NCBI RefSeq assembly: GCF_042680805.1
Contig: NZ_JBHUEM010000046.1
Location: forward strand, 62,001 to 126,000
Direction of reading: 5' to 3'
Source of the DNA: Bacillus_CJ salitolerans
GTDB taxonomy: Bacteria > Bacillota > Bacilli > Bacillales > SA4
DNA: 64,000 nt
The notes below the pieces were generated by a model. That model ran no database searches. It was not told the origin of the DNA and worked only from the letters and a program-made list of their open reading frames with translations. Below, piece by piece: positions 42,006 through 51,935 of this stretch (its first letter is position 1; every line of letters begins with the position of its first letter). A program made the translations under genes and the position numbers.

Positions 42006-42767
42006 TATTTTCTGCTATTAGGCTGAATTCTTGACTTTAATCATTAAGGAAATGATCCAGGCTCGAATAATCGAGAGACGCATGTGGAAACCAAGGCTCT
42101 TTATCATGAGATTGATGTAATGAAGATTGTGAAGAATTTATATAAAGAGATAGAAGGCTGCTTAAAGTTGTATTTAAGTGGCTTTTTATTAATTATTATG
42201 AAAGTATAAAGTTTTCAGCAAGAGAATGGGCTAGTGACTTGGAATCTAGCTCCAGCACCCAGCCAAGATGAAATGGCGACGATCTTTGCCATATCATCCT
42301 ACTCGAGGTCAAATAACCTGTCATGAATAATAAAAGGGAAAACTACCCTTTTTTTGACAGAACATTTACTCTGCCTTAGGCTAGACGGGGCGCCCTGAAC
42401 TTTTTGTTCTTCCCTAAGTTAAAGATCCTCTTATCTCATTAAATGTTTTTCTTAATGGAATCCAATCAGATACCTATCTTAATAAAGTGAGTAACTGTTT
42501 CGGATGTCTAAGTGGCTAGGTGTGTACTATTAAAATTTGAGTATGGTTAGGTAATCATCCTCCTGTGACTCTCCTCGATGCCATTGCCGGATATTGAGGA
42601 TATATTTGCTAATAGATTTGATGGGGGAAAGGTGTCTACTTTACCTATTTCATACTTTCCTAGTTCTTGATTTCAAGTATATAAAAATATAATATTTAAA
42701 CTTTCTGATAATATAGTGGTTGAGGTGTCATATTCTGGTATCATGTAAAATGAGGGGGGGATGACTT
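42006..42767. other. Intergenic stretch without supported gene
   Basis: Contains a short coding-like remnant (about 42066-42210: NNRETHVETKALYHEIDVMK) and a hairpin near 42335-42357 (GGGAAAACTACCCTTTTTTT). A possible promoter lies close to the next gene. Nothing else recognised. Confidence 0.4.
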
Positions 42768-43187
42768 ATGGGCAAAAGTAAATTCGTTTGGATCTCGGTT
42801 ATTATCTCAATGGTTTTAATTACAGTAGTCTTATTTAATCTATCAGCAATTACAGAATCATACCAACAGATGAAAGTGGAATCGTCTGAAGGGCATATTA
42901 AAAAGACATTGGATTATGAGCAGTTATACCTTATTGAGCGAGAGCAAAGAGTATTAGCAGCATCACCTTTATTAAATGAGTATAACTGGATATCTGATGA
43001 AATTATCGAAAGTACCACAAATTTGAGGTTTAACCTCGATTATTTAAAAGATCATCCAGAGTTTGAAGAAGTTGAAATTGAATTCCTGATAAAGACTTAT
43101 GTAGTTGAAGGTAAAGAGATTGAGTTTATAGCTGGTGAGGGAAAAATCATGAAGGTAAAAGAGGCTGGAGAGTGGAGAAATCCATAA
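42768..43187 (+). CDS. Membrane-anchored protein related to 43408
   Basis: 139 residues: one N-terminal helix (FVWISVIISMVLITVVLFNL), then YEQLYLIEREQRVLAASPLL and a C-terminal block EFEEVEIEFLIKTYVVEGKE with FIAGEGKIMKVKEAGEW. The last block and the ER.QR motif recur in the convergent gene 43408. Family unknown. A G7 ribosome site lies before the ATG. Its position beside the SigO-like operon suggests it may be a target of that sigma factor. Confidence 0.6.
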   Translation: MGKSKFVWISVIISMVLITVVLFNLSAITESYQQMKVESSEGHIKKTLDYEQLYLIEREQRVLAASPLLNEYNWISDEIIESTTNLRFNLDYLKDHPEFEEVEIEFLIKTYVVEGKEIEFIAGEGKIMKVKEAGEWRNP

Positions 43188-43308
43188 TAATACATTGTTG
43201 AAAGAGGCCTTTGTTGGAGGAAGGACACTCCCTTTTTGGAATAACTTGAAATTAATATTAATTGCATCTGCATTACAAATTATAACAATTGTATTTTAGT
43301 GTTCAGAC

Positions 43309-43345
43309 AAACCGAAAAATAGTAATGGTGCTGCTTTTTCGGTTT
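43309..43345. terminator. Terminator hairpin
   Basis: AAACCGAAAAA and TTTTTCGGTTT are perfect 11-base arms around a 15-base loop. It ends the + strand gene. Confidence 0.7.
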
Positions 43346-43366
43346 CTATCTATTCTGTCTAAATCA

Positions 43367-43398
43367 AAAGGATGCTGGGGTTAACCCCAGCATCCTTT
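43367..43398. terminator. Perfect 32-bp palindrome, bidirectional terminator
   Basis: AAAGGATGCTGGGGTT followed immediately by AACCCCAGCATCCTTT: 16-base arms with no spacer. It lies 10 bp past the stop of the - strand gene and 180 bp past the + strand one, so it can serve the convergent pair. Confidence 0.75.
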
Positions 43399-43407
43399 AT
43401 TCTTCCG

Positions 43408-43860
43408 TTACATGATCCATCCGCCACTAGTATGAACTCGTTTTAGAAGTCCGATTCCTGTAACAAATTTAATATCCTCGCCATCACTATTAACATCAAG
43501 ATATTCTAAAAAAGGATATTCAATTTCAATTAAATCATACTGTGGGTTATCATACATGAAGTCATACATTTCACGAAGCCAATCTCTACCTCTATAATCC
43601 AAACTTTCTAGAATGTCTTTTTCGCTAGGTACCATGCTTAACCCAAGTGATACAGCAGATAGAGCTACTCCTACAGGTGTTGGTACTTTAGTGACGAAGA
43701 ATCCTAATACTGAAGCGAATGTACTTAAACCATTTTCTAACTTGTTGTCATCAGGTTGAATAATACCATCCCTCATAATCTCCCTTTGTGCTCGTTCCAT
43801 TTTGTACAACTCAGTCATAGATACAATTGTTATTGACGTTCCTTCTCTTGTTCTTGCCAT
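43408..43860 (-). CDS. Hypothetical protein related to 42768
   Basis: 150 residues. MTELYKMERAQREIMRDG parallels LYLIEREQRV of the neighbour. A central hydrophobic stretch (GLSTFASVLGFFVTKVPTPV, GVALSAVSLGLSMV) follows. The C-terminal YDLIEIEYPFLEYLDVN with FVTGIGLLKRVHTSGGW matches the 42768 C-terminus. Role unknown. GGGGAAATTAGAC before the start. Confidence 0.6.
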   Translation of the reverse strand: MARTREGTSITIVSMTELYKMERAQREIMRDGIIQPDDNKLENGLSTFASVLGFFVTKVPTPVGVALSAVSLGLSMVPSEKDILESLDYRGRDWLREMYDFMYDNPQYDLIEIEYPFLEYLDVNSDGEDIKFVTGIGLLKRVHTSGGWIM

Positions 43861-44302
43861 GTCTAATTTCCCCTTTATTAATTATTTGTTTTACACTTTA
43901 TAAAGGGAGAGTTGTCTAATGAAATACAACCACTATTGAAAAGAATTATTGAGTTTTGATAAATTGGCTTTATTTCACAATGGAATATTCTAAATTAAAC
44001 GTAGAAAAGAAGCGGTAGTATGTTTCGTTGTGAATAAATAATAGAAGAAAAATTCAATACTTTCACTTTACCCAAGTGGTCTTGAGAAATGTAGATATTG
44101 CTAAATAGAATCCCCTTCAAAGAGGTATAGTCAGGAGGAATAGTAAGACAAACTTTTGGATGAGATAAGTGGAGATTTTGATGTGGGCGTGAGTATATAA
44201 GTATATGAAGAACTTATCCCGTAAAAGTGATTGAAGGTTTTCGTTCGCCTTTGATTATCTGCTGGGAGAGAAATTTTGTAGCCATAGTTTGTAGTGGTTA
44301 AA
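43861..44302. other. Intergenic stretch, nothing recognised
   Basis: 440 bp between two - strand genes. No open frame with a ribosome site, no repeat copy and no clear promoter beyond the AT-rich DNA next to 43860. Confidence 0.5.
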
Positions 44303-44338
44303 CGGAAGAGTCATCTTTTATAGATTTCTCTTCCGCTA
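44303..44338 (-). terminator. Terminator of proC
   Basis: GCGGAAGAG and CTCTTCCGT form the stem on the - strand just beyond the proC stop codon. Confidence 0.7.
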
Positions 44339-44351
44339 CATGGGATTAGGA

Positions 44352-45182
44352 TTAGTTTCGCTGAACGGCATATAGTTCCTCCATCTCAATTGATCGTTTC
44401 GTGGCTTCCTTTATGCACTGAATTATTGCATCTTTATAATGAAAGTGCTCAAGTGTTTGAATTCCAGCTTCTGTTGTACCACCTTTACTTGTGACATGTT
44501 TCCGTAAAGTTATTGCGTCTTGATTTGTCTGCTTTAACATCTCCGCTGCACCGACTAATGTTTGTACAATTAGCCTCCTTGCAACCGCTTGATCTAGGCC
44601 CATAACACTTGCTGCTTCCTGCATGGACTCTACCATATAATAAATATAGGCTGGTCCACTACCTGATAACCCTGTAACAGCATGAAGCTGGGTCTCACAA
44701 ACCTCAGTGACGTTTCCGACTGCCTCGAATAACTCCTTAGCTCTCTTCACATCCATATCACATGCAAACTCTCCTCGTGCTATTGCTGTTGAGGACTGTC
44801 CTATCAAAGCTGATGTGTTTGGCATCGCTCTTATAACTGCTATCTCTTGCTCAAGGATATGTTGAATGGTTTTTGATGAAACACCAGCCAGCAAAGATAT
44901 GAGAACGTGTTCTTTACGGACGAATGGTTTGATGGATTGTAATCCTTCACCTATATCCATTGGTTTCATGGCAAGAAAGACGATATCTGCGGATTGAATC
45001 AGTAACTCCTTGCTTTTTGTAGTCTTTATACCGTAATGCTTTTCTAGCTCAACTAATCTGTTGTCATTCGAACGATTAGAAGCGATAATCTGACTTGTTT
45101 TCACGATTTTGTTCTTTATGAACCCACTAATTAAAGCTTCTGCCATAGAACCTGCCCCTAAAAAGGCAATTTTCTTTTCCAT
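44352..45182 (-). CDS. proC: Pyrroline-5-carboxylate reductase
   Basis: 276 residues, normal for the family. N-terminal Rossmann motif FLGAGSMAEALISGFI, VFLAMKPMDI, AVIRAMPNTSALIG, and the C-terminal signature TGLSGSGPAYIYYMVESMQE followed by TSKGGTTEAGI. It reduces P5C to proline with NAD(P)H in the cytoplasm. A T-box leader directly upstream on the same strand suggests control by uncharged tRNA, as for proI of B. subtilis. Strong GGAGGAAAAC ribosome site. Confidence 0.93.
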   Translation of the reverse strand: MEKKIAFLGAGSMAEALISGFIKNKIVKTSQIIASNRSNDNRLVELEKHYGIKTTKSKELLIQSADIVFLAMKPMDIGEGLQSIKPFVRKEHVLISLLAGVSSKTIQHILEQEIAVIRAMPNTSALIGQSSTAIARGEFACDMDVKRAKELFEAVGNVTEVCETQLHAVTGLSGSGPAYIYYMVESMQEAASVMGLDQAVARRLIVQTLVGAAEMLKQTNQDAITLRKHVTSKGGTTEAGIQTLEHFHYKDAIIQCIKEATKRSIEMEELYAVQRN

Positions 45183-45281
45183 TTTGTTTTCCTCCTTTTA
45201 ATCACTAAAGACTAAGGATTTCTAGATCTTGTTATTTAGAGCTCTCATTAGCACTATCAATCGCCATTCAACCGAGGCAAA

Positions 45282-45545
45282 AATAAAAAACCTACTCATC
45301 CTTATAAAAAGGACGAATAGGTTATTATTCGCGGTACCACCTTGTTTGGCATGAAAAATAATGCCCAGCTCCAATTCCTTTATCGCAAGAGTACGGTTAG
45401 GTTTTCCTAACAGCTCATGGGTAGGGTTTCAATGATAAAGAGGACAAGAAGTCTTTCAGCCGGTGGACTTCATTCTCTAACGTATCGTTTATCATTTACT
45501 TGATCCAGTCATCGCTTTTATATTTTTCCAATTATCTACTGAAAC
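45282..45545 (-). promoter_or_regulatory. T-box leader of proC
   Basis: On the - strand the conserved T-box AAGGTGGTACCGCG lies at 45344-45331, followed by a terminator (CCTATTCGTCC...GGATGAGTAGG, T6). Upstream elements include GCGATGACTGGATCAAG. Proline specificity is inferred from the downstream gene; I cannot fix the specifier codon with certainty. Confidence 0.85.
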
Positions 45546-45570
45546 GGCTTGGTTTGTCAATATATATATT

Positions 45571-47217
45571 TTACTTAATGATAAACGCGCCAATTTGACC
45601 TCCTCTATTGGCTACAACGATTGTATCTTCATACACAGCAGGTGAAGCTTCAATATTAAATCCATTAAATTGCATGGAGTGGATCATTTTTCCTGATGAT
45701 CCTTTCAATAAATAGATTCCCCCTTGTGAATCACATTGAACAATATAGCCAGTGTTTTCCTTTGTGTACACATCAACAGGGGAAGACCAAGCATAATTAG
45801 GCATCTCCCACCGCCATTTTTCCTCACCAGTTTCTTTATCAAGTGCTATTAGGAGACCTGCATTCAGTGATTTATATCGGCAGATTGTGAAAATCACTAA
45901 ATTTTTTAAATCGTGTTTTCCTATAATGGGTGTAGCAAGTAACCCACCGTTAACAGGATTCTCCCCTAAGATGCTTAAAGCAGGAATTTCTATTTGCCAT
46001 ACAATTTTACCTGTTAATCCGTTTACCTTTCTAAGTATACTGTCCCCTTTTGAGCCTTGCTTATCGACCTCTGTACCTGTGTACAAGTACGGTGTATCAT
46101 TTTGAATATCAATGACAATAGATGCGTCAGTGTCATCTGTTGGAGGCAGAGCCCAAACTGGACTCATATCAAGCATATCGATTGCTTGTAATGTGCCTTC
46201 ATTATCAGAAAAGAAAATGAGATTTTTATAGGCAGCGACAGAATTCTCGATTCCTTGATAGAGTTGTTTCTCTATTTTGTACCGATACTTTTGGGTTTCA
46301 GGTTGAATAGAGATATGCCCGCCTTGTTTATCAAAAATTGTATTTAATTTAACAGCATAAAAAAGTCCATTTTCTCCGCCTAGAAACATCGTATCAGTAT
46401 CTCTATTAATAAGAGGTGCCCCATCAAATGCTCCCCACGTCCTGTATGCATAGGAATCTGTTCCTTTGATGAAATGTAATAAAGATCCGTCTAGCAAACT
46501 ATAAATCCGAAAACCAATATGACTATTTCCTGTTTGCGGAATACCTTGACCCACATATAATAACGGATAACCTCTTGGGTCGAGAGAAATACTCCCTTTA
46601 ATTGGATTGTTTATTTGAATAGGTGGGCGGCTTTGTTTGCCTGATACATGATCGAAAAAGTAAACATTACCGTCTAATGATGCATAAATCACTTCTACAA
46701 ACTGTTCATTTGACTTAAATTCTTTCCTAATATTCATCATTTGTTTTAGTTCATGATCCCACTTTATGATTGATGGTTGCCCCGTCCAGCCTGCACCACC
46801 GCCCCATTTGGGACTTGAACTTGTTGTAAAGGTCCATTTTTCCTGAAGAGCAAACGGATTTGAAGGAATATTGCCATAAGAAGGGGAGTCTCGTAAATGA
46901 TTCCCCCTAAACGTGAGTACCCCACTAACATCAGTGTATTGTTGCGGAAACGTTTGAATGACTTCACTTATAAGGTTTCCTTGAGTGGAATATGTAATAT
47001 TCGTGGGAGCTGTTTTTTGTAATTCGATAATAGGTATGTACAGCTCCCGATTAGACGGAATTTGGTGTTTGGTTGTCGGTGATCGTTCAGAATAGGAATG
47101 AGTTGAAGATGTATTATTTGTATTAGCTGCTACTTCTTTATTAACATGAATAGAAGAAGCACATCCCATTGGCAATGCCATTAATTGTAAGGCAACTATT
47201 AATGATTTTATGTTCAA
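45571..47217 (-). CDS. PQQ-type beta-propeller lipoprotein
   Basis: 548 residues from a TTG at 47217, preceded by GAGAGGACGTATAGA; an ATG at 47250 would put charged residues before the signal. MNIKSLIVALQLMALPMGC is a lipoprotein signal. The rest has repeated WxxxxP/Y blades (WTFTTSSSPKWGGGAGWTGQ, VYFFDHVSGK, LIALDKETGEEKWRWEMPNY) as in BamB/PQQ-like propellers. Probably a surface scaffold or binding protein; enzymatic activity not evident. Confidence 0.75.
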   Translation of the reverse strand: MNIKSLIVALQLMALPMGCASSIHVNKEVAANTNNTSSTHSYSERSPTTKHQIPSNRELYIPIIELQKTAPTNITYSTQGNLISEVIQTFPQQYTDVSGVLTFRGNHLRDSPSYGNIPSNPFALQEKWTFTTSSSPKWGGGAGWTGQPSIIKWDHELKQMMNIRKEFKSNEQFVEVIYASLDGNVYFFDHVSGKQSRPPIQINNPIKGSISLDPRGYPLLYVGQGIPQTGNSHIGFRIYSLLDGSLLHFIKGTDSYAYRTWGAFDGAPLINRDTDTMFLGGENGLFYAVKLNTIFDKQGGHISIQPETQKYRYKIEKQLYQGIENSVAAYKNLIFFSDNEGTLQAIDMLDMSPVWALPPTDDTDASIVIDIQNDTPYLYTGTEVDKQGSKGDSILRKVNGLTGKIVWQIEIPALSILGENPVNGGLLATPIIGKHDLKNLVIFTICRYKSLNAGLLIALDKETGEEKWRWEMPNYAWSSPVDVYTKENTGYIVQCDSQGGIYLLKGSSGKMIHSMQFNGFNIEASPAVYEDTIVVANRGGQIGAFIIK

Positions 47218-47420
47218 ATCTATACGTCCTCTCACATGATGATAAGACATGTATATTCATGCGAGAGGAAAAATTTGTATATTTTACATAAAAAATAATA
47301 ATTATTTGAAAATAATGACAAGTGTTTAAAATAGAGATAAAATTATATATAAATAAAGTCGAAAATATTTTGAAGAAAAGCGATACCTTATATAAATATA
47401 ATGATTTTCGGAGGAATGAT

Positions 47421-48398
47421 ATGAGGAATTCTGCACAAGCGGTTAATCGAATTCACTGTATAACCATACCTACTCCCTTTGCAGTAGGAGACGTGAATGT
47501 GTATCTTGTAGAGTCTGAGAAACTAACGTTAGTGGATGCAGGCGTGAAAACAGAAGAGGCGTATGAACAATTTAAAACTCAGTTAGGAGAATTAGGCTAC
47601 CAAGTGGAAGATATAGATCAAGTGATTATTACTCATCATCACCCTGATCATGTAGGTTTACTTGATATGTTACCGGAACATCTCCCGGTATATGGTCATC
47701 GATTTAACAAACCTTGGTTAAGGTTAGAACCAGATTTCTTAGAGTATCACGACGAGTTTTACAATAGCTTATTTATAAATTTAGGGTTGGATGAATCCTT
47801 TTTAAAGCTAGCTGAGCGACTAAAGGATCCTCTAGCGTATATGTGTAAGCGTCAATTAACCTATGAATTAAAGGAGAATGATAACGTACCAGGTTTGCCT
47901 GGTTGGACTGTGCTAGAGACACCTGGTCATGCCCAGAGCCATATCGCTTTATATCATGAAGGAGAAGGACTGTTAATAGGAGGAGATGTATTAATAAAAC
48001 ACATATCTTCGAACCCTTTATTCGAACCTCCAATGGAAGGAGACAAGCGTCCTAAAACCTTACTTCAGTACAATCATTCACTGAGGAAGATAAAAGATCT
48101 AGATCTTTCTATAGTGTTCTCAGGGCATGGGGAAAATATAGATGATGTCAGTTCTTTAATCACGGAGCGGCTACATAAACAAGAAAAAAGGGCAGAGCTC
48201 GTATTAGAAATGTTGAAAGAAAAACCAATGACAGCTTTAGAGGTTTGTAAGCAGCTTTTTCCGCAAATCTATAAAAGAGAAATTGCTCTTACCTTATCCG
48301 AAACGTTAGGTCAGTTGGATTTCTTAGAGGAAGAGGACTATATTAAAGTTGAAAACGATCAAACGCCATGGATATTTTATGCTAAAGGTGAAAAGTGA
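47421..48398 (+). CDS. MBL-fold metallo-hydrolase
   Basis: 325 residues from the ATG at 47421 (GGAGGAATGAT before it). Metal motif THHHPDHVG (HxHxDH), later ETPGHAQSH, GGDVLIKH and FSGHG residues typical of glyoxalase II-like or RNase Z-like hydrolases. The C-terminal 60 residues (TALEVCKQLFPQIYKREIAL) look like a winged helix, as in LACTB2-type proteins. Its stop overlaps the ATG of the next gene. Confidence 0.85.
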   Translation: MRNSAQAVNRIHCITIPTPFAVGDVNVYLVESEKLTLVDAGVKTEEAYEQFKTQLGELGYQVEDIDQVIITHHHPDHVGLLDMLPEHLPVYGHRFNKPWLRLEPDFLEYHDEFYNSLFINLGLDESFLKLAERLKDPLAYMCKRQLTYELKENDNVPGLPGWTVLETPGHAQSHIALYHEGEGLLIGGDVLIKHISSNPLFEPPMEGDKRPKTLLQYNHSLRKIKDLDLSIVFSGHGENIDDVSSLITERLHKQEKRAELVLEMLKEKPMTALEVCKQLFPQIYKREIALTLSETLGQLDFLEEEDYIKVENDQTPWIFYAKGEK

Positions 48399-49186
48399 TG
48401 AGACTTAAAGGAAAACGCATTGTGATAACAGGCGCTTCTGGTGGAATTGGTGAACAAATTGCTTACAAGGTTGCACAAGCAGGTGGGACACCCATTTTAC
48501 TAGCTAGAACCGAAGAAAAACTCCAATCCATATCAGAACATATAAGTAAGACTTATTGTGTAGAATGTCCATATTTTCAACTAAATGTTCAAGATTTAGA
48601 GGAGATTGACCGTGTTTTTTCTAACATTACGAGACAGAATGGACCGATACATGGTCTCATTAATAACGCAGGCTTTGGCATTTTCGATCATGTCATCGAT
48701 ATGAGTTTAGATGATATGAAATCCATGTTTGAAGTAAATGTGTTTGGATTGATGGCATGTACAAAGATGGTTCTTCCTCAAATGTTCGAAAAAAACGAGG
48801 GACATATTATAAATATTGCTTCACAGGCGGGGAAAATGGCAACGCCAAAGTCAAGTGTCTATTCAGCGACCAAGCATGCTGTATTAGGTTTTACTAACAG
48901 TTTAAGGATGGAACTAGCCGGCAGTAATGTATATGTAACGGCAGTAAACCCTGGGCCGATTCGCACGAATTTTTTTCAGATTGCAGATAAATCAGGTGGA
49001 TATGTAAAAAATATAGATCGGTATATGCTAGATGCTGACTATGTGGCTACAAAGGTTGTGGATGCGTTGTTTACCAGAACACGTGAAATTAACTTACCGG
49101 GCTGGATGAACATAGCAAGTACAATCTTTCGACTTTTTCCAGGCATATCAGAAAAGCTAGCAGGAAAGATGCTATCCAAAAAATAG
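48398..49186 (+). CDS. Short-chain dehydrogenase/reductase
   Basis: 262 residues. TGASGGIGEQ (TGxxxGIG cofactor motif), NNAG, catalytic Ser (NIASQAG), YSATK (YxxxK) and PGPIRTNF. A classical SDR using NAD(P)H; it resembles YqjQ-like proteins of Bacillus. Translationally coupled to the MBL gene (shared A of TGA/ATG). Followed by a terminator. Confidence 0.87.
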   Translation: MRLKGKRIVITGASGGIGEQIAYKVAQAGGTPILLARTEEKLQSISEHISKTYCVECPYFQLNVQDLEEIDRVFSNITRQNGPIHGLINNAGFGIFDHVIDMSLDDMKSMFEVNVFGLMACTKMVLPQMFEKNEGHIINIASQAGKMATPKSSVYSATKHAVLGFTNSLRMELAGSNVYVTAVNPGPIRTNFFQIADKSGGYVKNIDRYMLDADYVATKVVDALFTRTREINLPGWMNIASTIFRLFPGISEKLAGKMLSKK

Positions 49187-49190
49187 CGGG

Positions 49191-49227
49191 AAATGTAAGC
49201 CTTTTTAGCTAGGGCTTACATTTTTTA
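49191..49227 (+). terminator. Rho-independent terminator
   Basis: AAATGTAAGCC and GGGCTTACATTT form the stem, then TTT. Ends the MBL-SDR operon. Confidence 0.8.
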
Positions 49228-49297
49228 TTCCACCTTATGTAATAATTACCAAATTTGGTGAGTGTGATATACTTTACTAGGAGAGAGGTGAGGTGTA

Positions 49298-49915
49298 ATA
49301 TATAAGCCTTTTTGTTTACTAATTATCTTTGTCTTGCTAACTACTGGATGTAATTTTCTAACCGAAAAGACACCCGTTATTGAGAAGGCAAGTCTAACAT
49401 CAGGTGAACAATCAATTCTTCATGCAAGTCAAATCTCTAAGTATGAAATATTTGATATTAAGCTCCCTGTTAATCATGAAGTGGCTCAATTGGAATATTG
49501 GGTCGAAGTCTACAAAGCTGGAGAAAGAACTCAACTAATAAATTAAAATTTCTATAATGTTGAAGAAAATAATACTAAACTCCGACTTTTTTTTCTAGAA
49601 AGGGAGCGTCAAGACAGTCAACGCTCTGAAATGATTATTTCACTTTCAAAATTAGAAGGGCTTCATATTACGTCGTTCCCAATGGAAATACAGTAATTCC
49701 CACGATTTACATCACAATCCCAAACTAATCCGAATACGAACCAATTCCTTGACCAAGAATATATCCTAGCTGTAACCATTTTCAATCAAGGTAGTGGGGA
49801 TCCTTATTTAAATGACAACATGTTTGAGGACCCAAAAGGTTTACAGAACATCTTACAAAACCCGTATTTACTTGTGTACAAATGTAAATTGCATACAAAT
49901 AGAGTAAGAGAGTAA
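49298..49915 (+). pseudogene. Lipoprotein gene, decayed
   Basis: A lipoprotein signal (LLIIFVLLTTGCNFLTEKTP) is preceded by AGAGAGGTGAGG but lacks a normal start codon. The frame reads VAQLEYWVEVYKAGERTQLI, then an in-frame TAA at 49544, continues in the same frame to 49696 (LERERQDSQRSEMIISLSKL) and, after a shift, as FLDQEYILAVTIFNQGSGDP to 49915. Unknown family; clearly broken in three places. Confidence 0.6.
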
Positions 49916-49984
49916 TAATGAGGAAAACTGCAGCTATACTTTATTAGCATGGTAAGTATCTGGTACAGAGTTAAGTGAATTTAA

Positions 49985-50505
49985 AACGAGGTAAAGTAAA
50001 AACAAAACAAGGTAAGTAAACAGAGAAACGAGGTAAGTAAAAAGTAAAACGGGGTAAGTAAACAGAGAAACGGGGTAAGTAAAAACAAAACAAGGTAAGT
50101 AAACAGAGAAACGAGGTAAGTAAAAAACAAATCGAGGTAAGTAAACAGAGAAACGGGGTAAGTAAAAACAAAACAAGGTAAGTAAACAGAGAAACGGGGT
50201 AAGTAAAAACAAAACAAGGTAAGTAAACAGAGAAACGAGGTAAGTAAAAACAAAACAAGGTAAGTAAACAGAGAAACGAGGTAAGTAAAAAGTAAAACGG
50301 GGTAAGTAAACAGAGAAACGGGGTAAGTAAAAAACAAAACGCGGTAAGTAAACAGAGAAAACGGGGTAAGTAAAAAGTAAAAAGGGGTAAGTAAACAGAG
50401 AAACGAGTTAAGTAAAAAGTAAATCGGGGTAAGTAAACAGAGAAACGAGTTAAGTAAAAAGTAAATCGGGGTAAGTAAACAGTGAAACGGGGTAAGTAAA
50501 ATCGT
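49985..50505. repeat. Minisatellite of GGTAAGTAAA units
   Basis: About 520 bp of alternating 20-base half-units, roughly GGTAAGTAAACAGAGAAACG and GGTAAGTAAAAACAAAACAA, about 26 half-units in all, with small differences. The - strand has no stops in three frames, so it yields overlapping spurious frames with YLPRF repeats. I do not believe these are genes. No ribosome site fits them. The unit size changes by 1-2 bases, which a coding repeat would not tolerate. Confidence 0.85.
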
Positions 50506-50772
50506 AAAGTTGGTGACGCTTTCAAAGGGATTTTCACAATCGTAGGAAGGTCGAACGATTATTTGGCCGTTTTTCCTGATTCCAATCGTAGCCTTTTTAT
50601 GTATATTCCTAGGTTTAGATAAAAAGGGACAAATTTCATGAATTAGGGAAGAAAGAGATAACCAGCAACTCGATAAATTAACAGATTCAAGTCATGTGTA
50701 AAGTGAAAGAATTTCTGATATTAGTAATCATGTCTAATGTTAGCAGTAAGACAGAAATTAGGAGGAATAACT

Positions 50773-51024
50773 ATGAGTCCCATCGTATTTCCTTTTTTTA
50801 TGATAATCATATTGATTCCTGCAACAATTTATCTATGCTATATTTTGTTTGTTTCGATTTCAAAGATTGAATCAGCAATCAAAACAATTTTACTAGGAAT
50901 GCATGTAACATTAATTGGTGGAATCATTGTACTAGACACAACTCTTGATATACGTGAACTTGGTTACGTAATGGCTACGATTGGTTTACTCATCTCTTTA
51001 GTTGGTGTAAAGAAAAACAAGTAA
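50773..51024 (+). CDS. Small integral membrane protein, 83 aa
   Basis: Three hydrophobic segments (IVFPFFMIIILIPATIYLCY, VTLIGGIIVLDT, LGYVMATIGLLISLVG). AGGAGGAATAACT before the ATG at 50773 decides this start over a TTG at 50737. Function unknown; the layout resembles small Bacillus YesK-type proteins. Confidence 0.65.
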   Translation: MSPIVFPFFMIIILIPATIYLCYILFVSISKIESAIKTILLGMHVTLIGGIIVLDTTLDIRELGYVMATIGLLISLVGVKKNK

Positions 51025-51061
51025 GACCGCTATTATCGAATTTTCCCCGAAGGAGATTCAA

Positions 51062-51919
51062 ATGGAAATCACTCAAATCATCGACTACTTAATTCATCAT
51101 TACAAAATTGGAACAATCTCAAATTTTCAACCGCTAATAGGTGGTACAGTAAGTGAATTGTATTTATTAACTACCTATCACAATGATAGATACGTAGTGA
51201 AAATGAATCATCCAGAGGTAATTAAAACAGAGGATCGTTTTCTTACCTGCTATAAAGATTTAAGCTTGCTTCCTTCACATTTCTATACGGATTCAAACTA
51301 TCGATATATCGTGTATTCCTACATTGAAGGCTCAACAAATTACCCTCATCGAAATAAGCAAGAAATGCTAAAGATAGTAGTGGAAGAATTAATTAATCAA
51401 TACGAAGTAGTACATGATGCGAAAGGCTGGGGTTTTGCGGATGAGGTATCTGAATCATGGCAAAGCTTTTTGATGAGCCGTGTACAAGAAGCAAGTACCC
51501 TAGTAAATTCTTATCTTGAACAAAATGATTACACACTAGTGCAGCACCTTGTTCAAACCTCCGAATTAAATCAAGAGACAGTACCATATTTATTGCACGG
51601 TGATTGCGGCGTACATAACTTCATATTTTTAGACGGAAAAATAAGCGGTGTAATCGATCCAACGGCGGTCTATGGACATCCCCTTTATGATCTAGTCTAT
51701 GCATTTTTCTCCTCACCAGATGAGTTAACAAAGGAAGCATTTGATTTTGCGTTTGGTCATTTTAAGTTTAAAGATAACGCTAACTCTAATAACTATGGAG
51801 AAGTACTCATCGGTTTATACCTTCGATTAAGTACGTGTATAAAACATCACCCTCACGATTTAGAGAACTATTTAAAAGCCTGGAATTATTGGATAGAGAT
51901 TTTTCGAAATGACAAGTAA
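51062..51919 (+). CDS. Aminoglycoside phosphotransferase-family kinase
   Basis: 285 residues. Catalytic loop HGDCGVHNFIF and metal-binding VIDPTAVYGHPLYDL are typical of the APH/choline kinase fold; N-terminal YVVKMNHPEVI carries the ATP-binding lysine. Substrate unknown, not necessarily an antibiotic. GAAGGAGATTCAA before the ATG. The next gene starts 16 bp after its stop. Confidence 0.8.
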   Translation: MEITQIIDYLIHHYKIGTISNFQPLIGGTVSELYLLTTYHNDRYVVKMNHPEVIKTEDRFLTCYKDLSLLPSHFYTDSNYRYIVYSYIEGSTNYPHRNKQEMLKIVVEELINQYEVVHDAKGWGFADEVSESWQSFLMSRVQEASTLVNSYLEQNDYTLVQHLVQTSELNQETVPYLLHGDCGVHNFIFLDGKISGVIDPTAVYGHPLYDLVYAFFSSPDELTKEAFDFAFGHFKFKDNANSNNYGEVLIGLYLRLSTCIKHHPHDLENYLKAWNYWIEIFRNDK

Positions 51920-51935
51920 TAATGAGGTGATTGAA

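Noticed and set aside
49985..50505. Possible CRISPR array
   Set aside because: The units are contiguous without unique spacers, and no cas genes are present.
49934..50537. Three overlapping - strand open frames with YLPRF-like repeats
   Set aside because: They arise because the minisatellite unit lacks stop codons on that strand in every frame. No ribosome site and irregular unit lengths; not genes.
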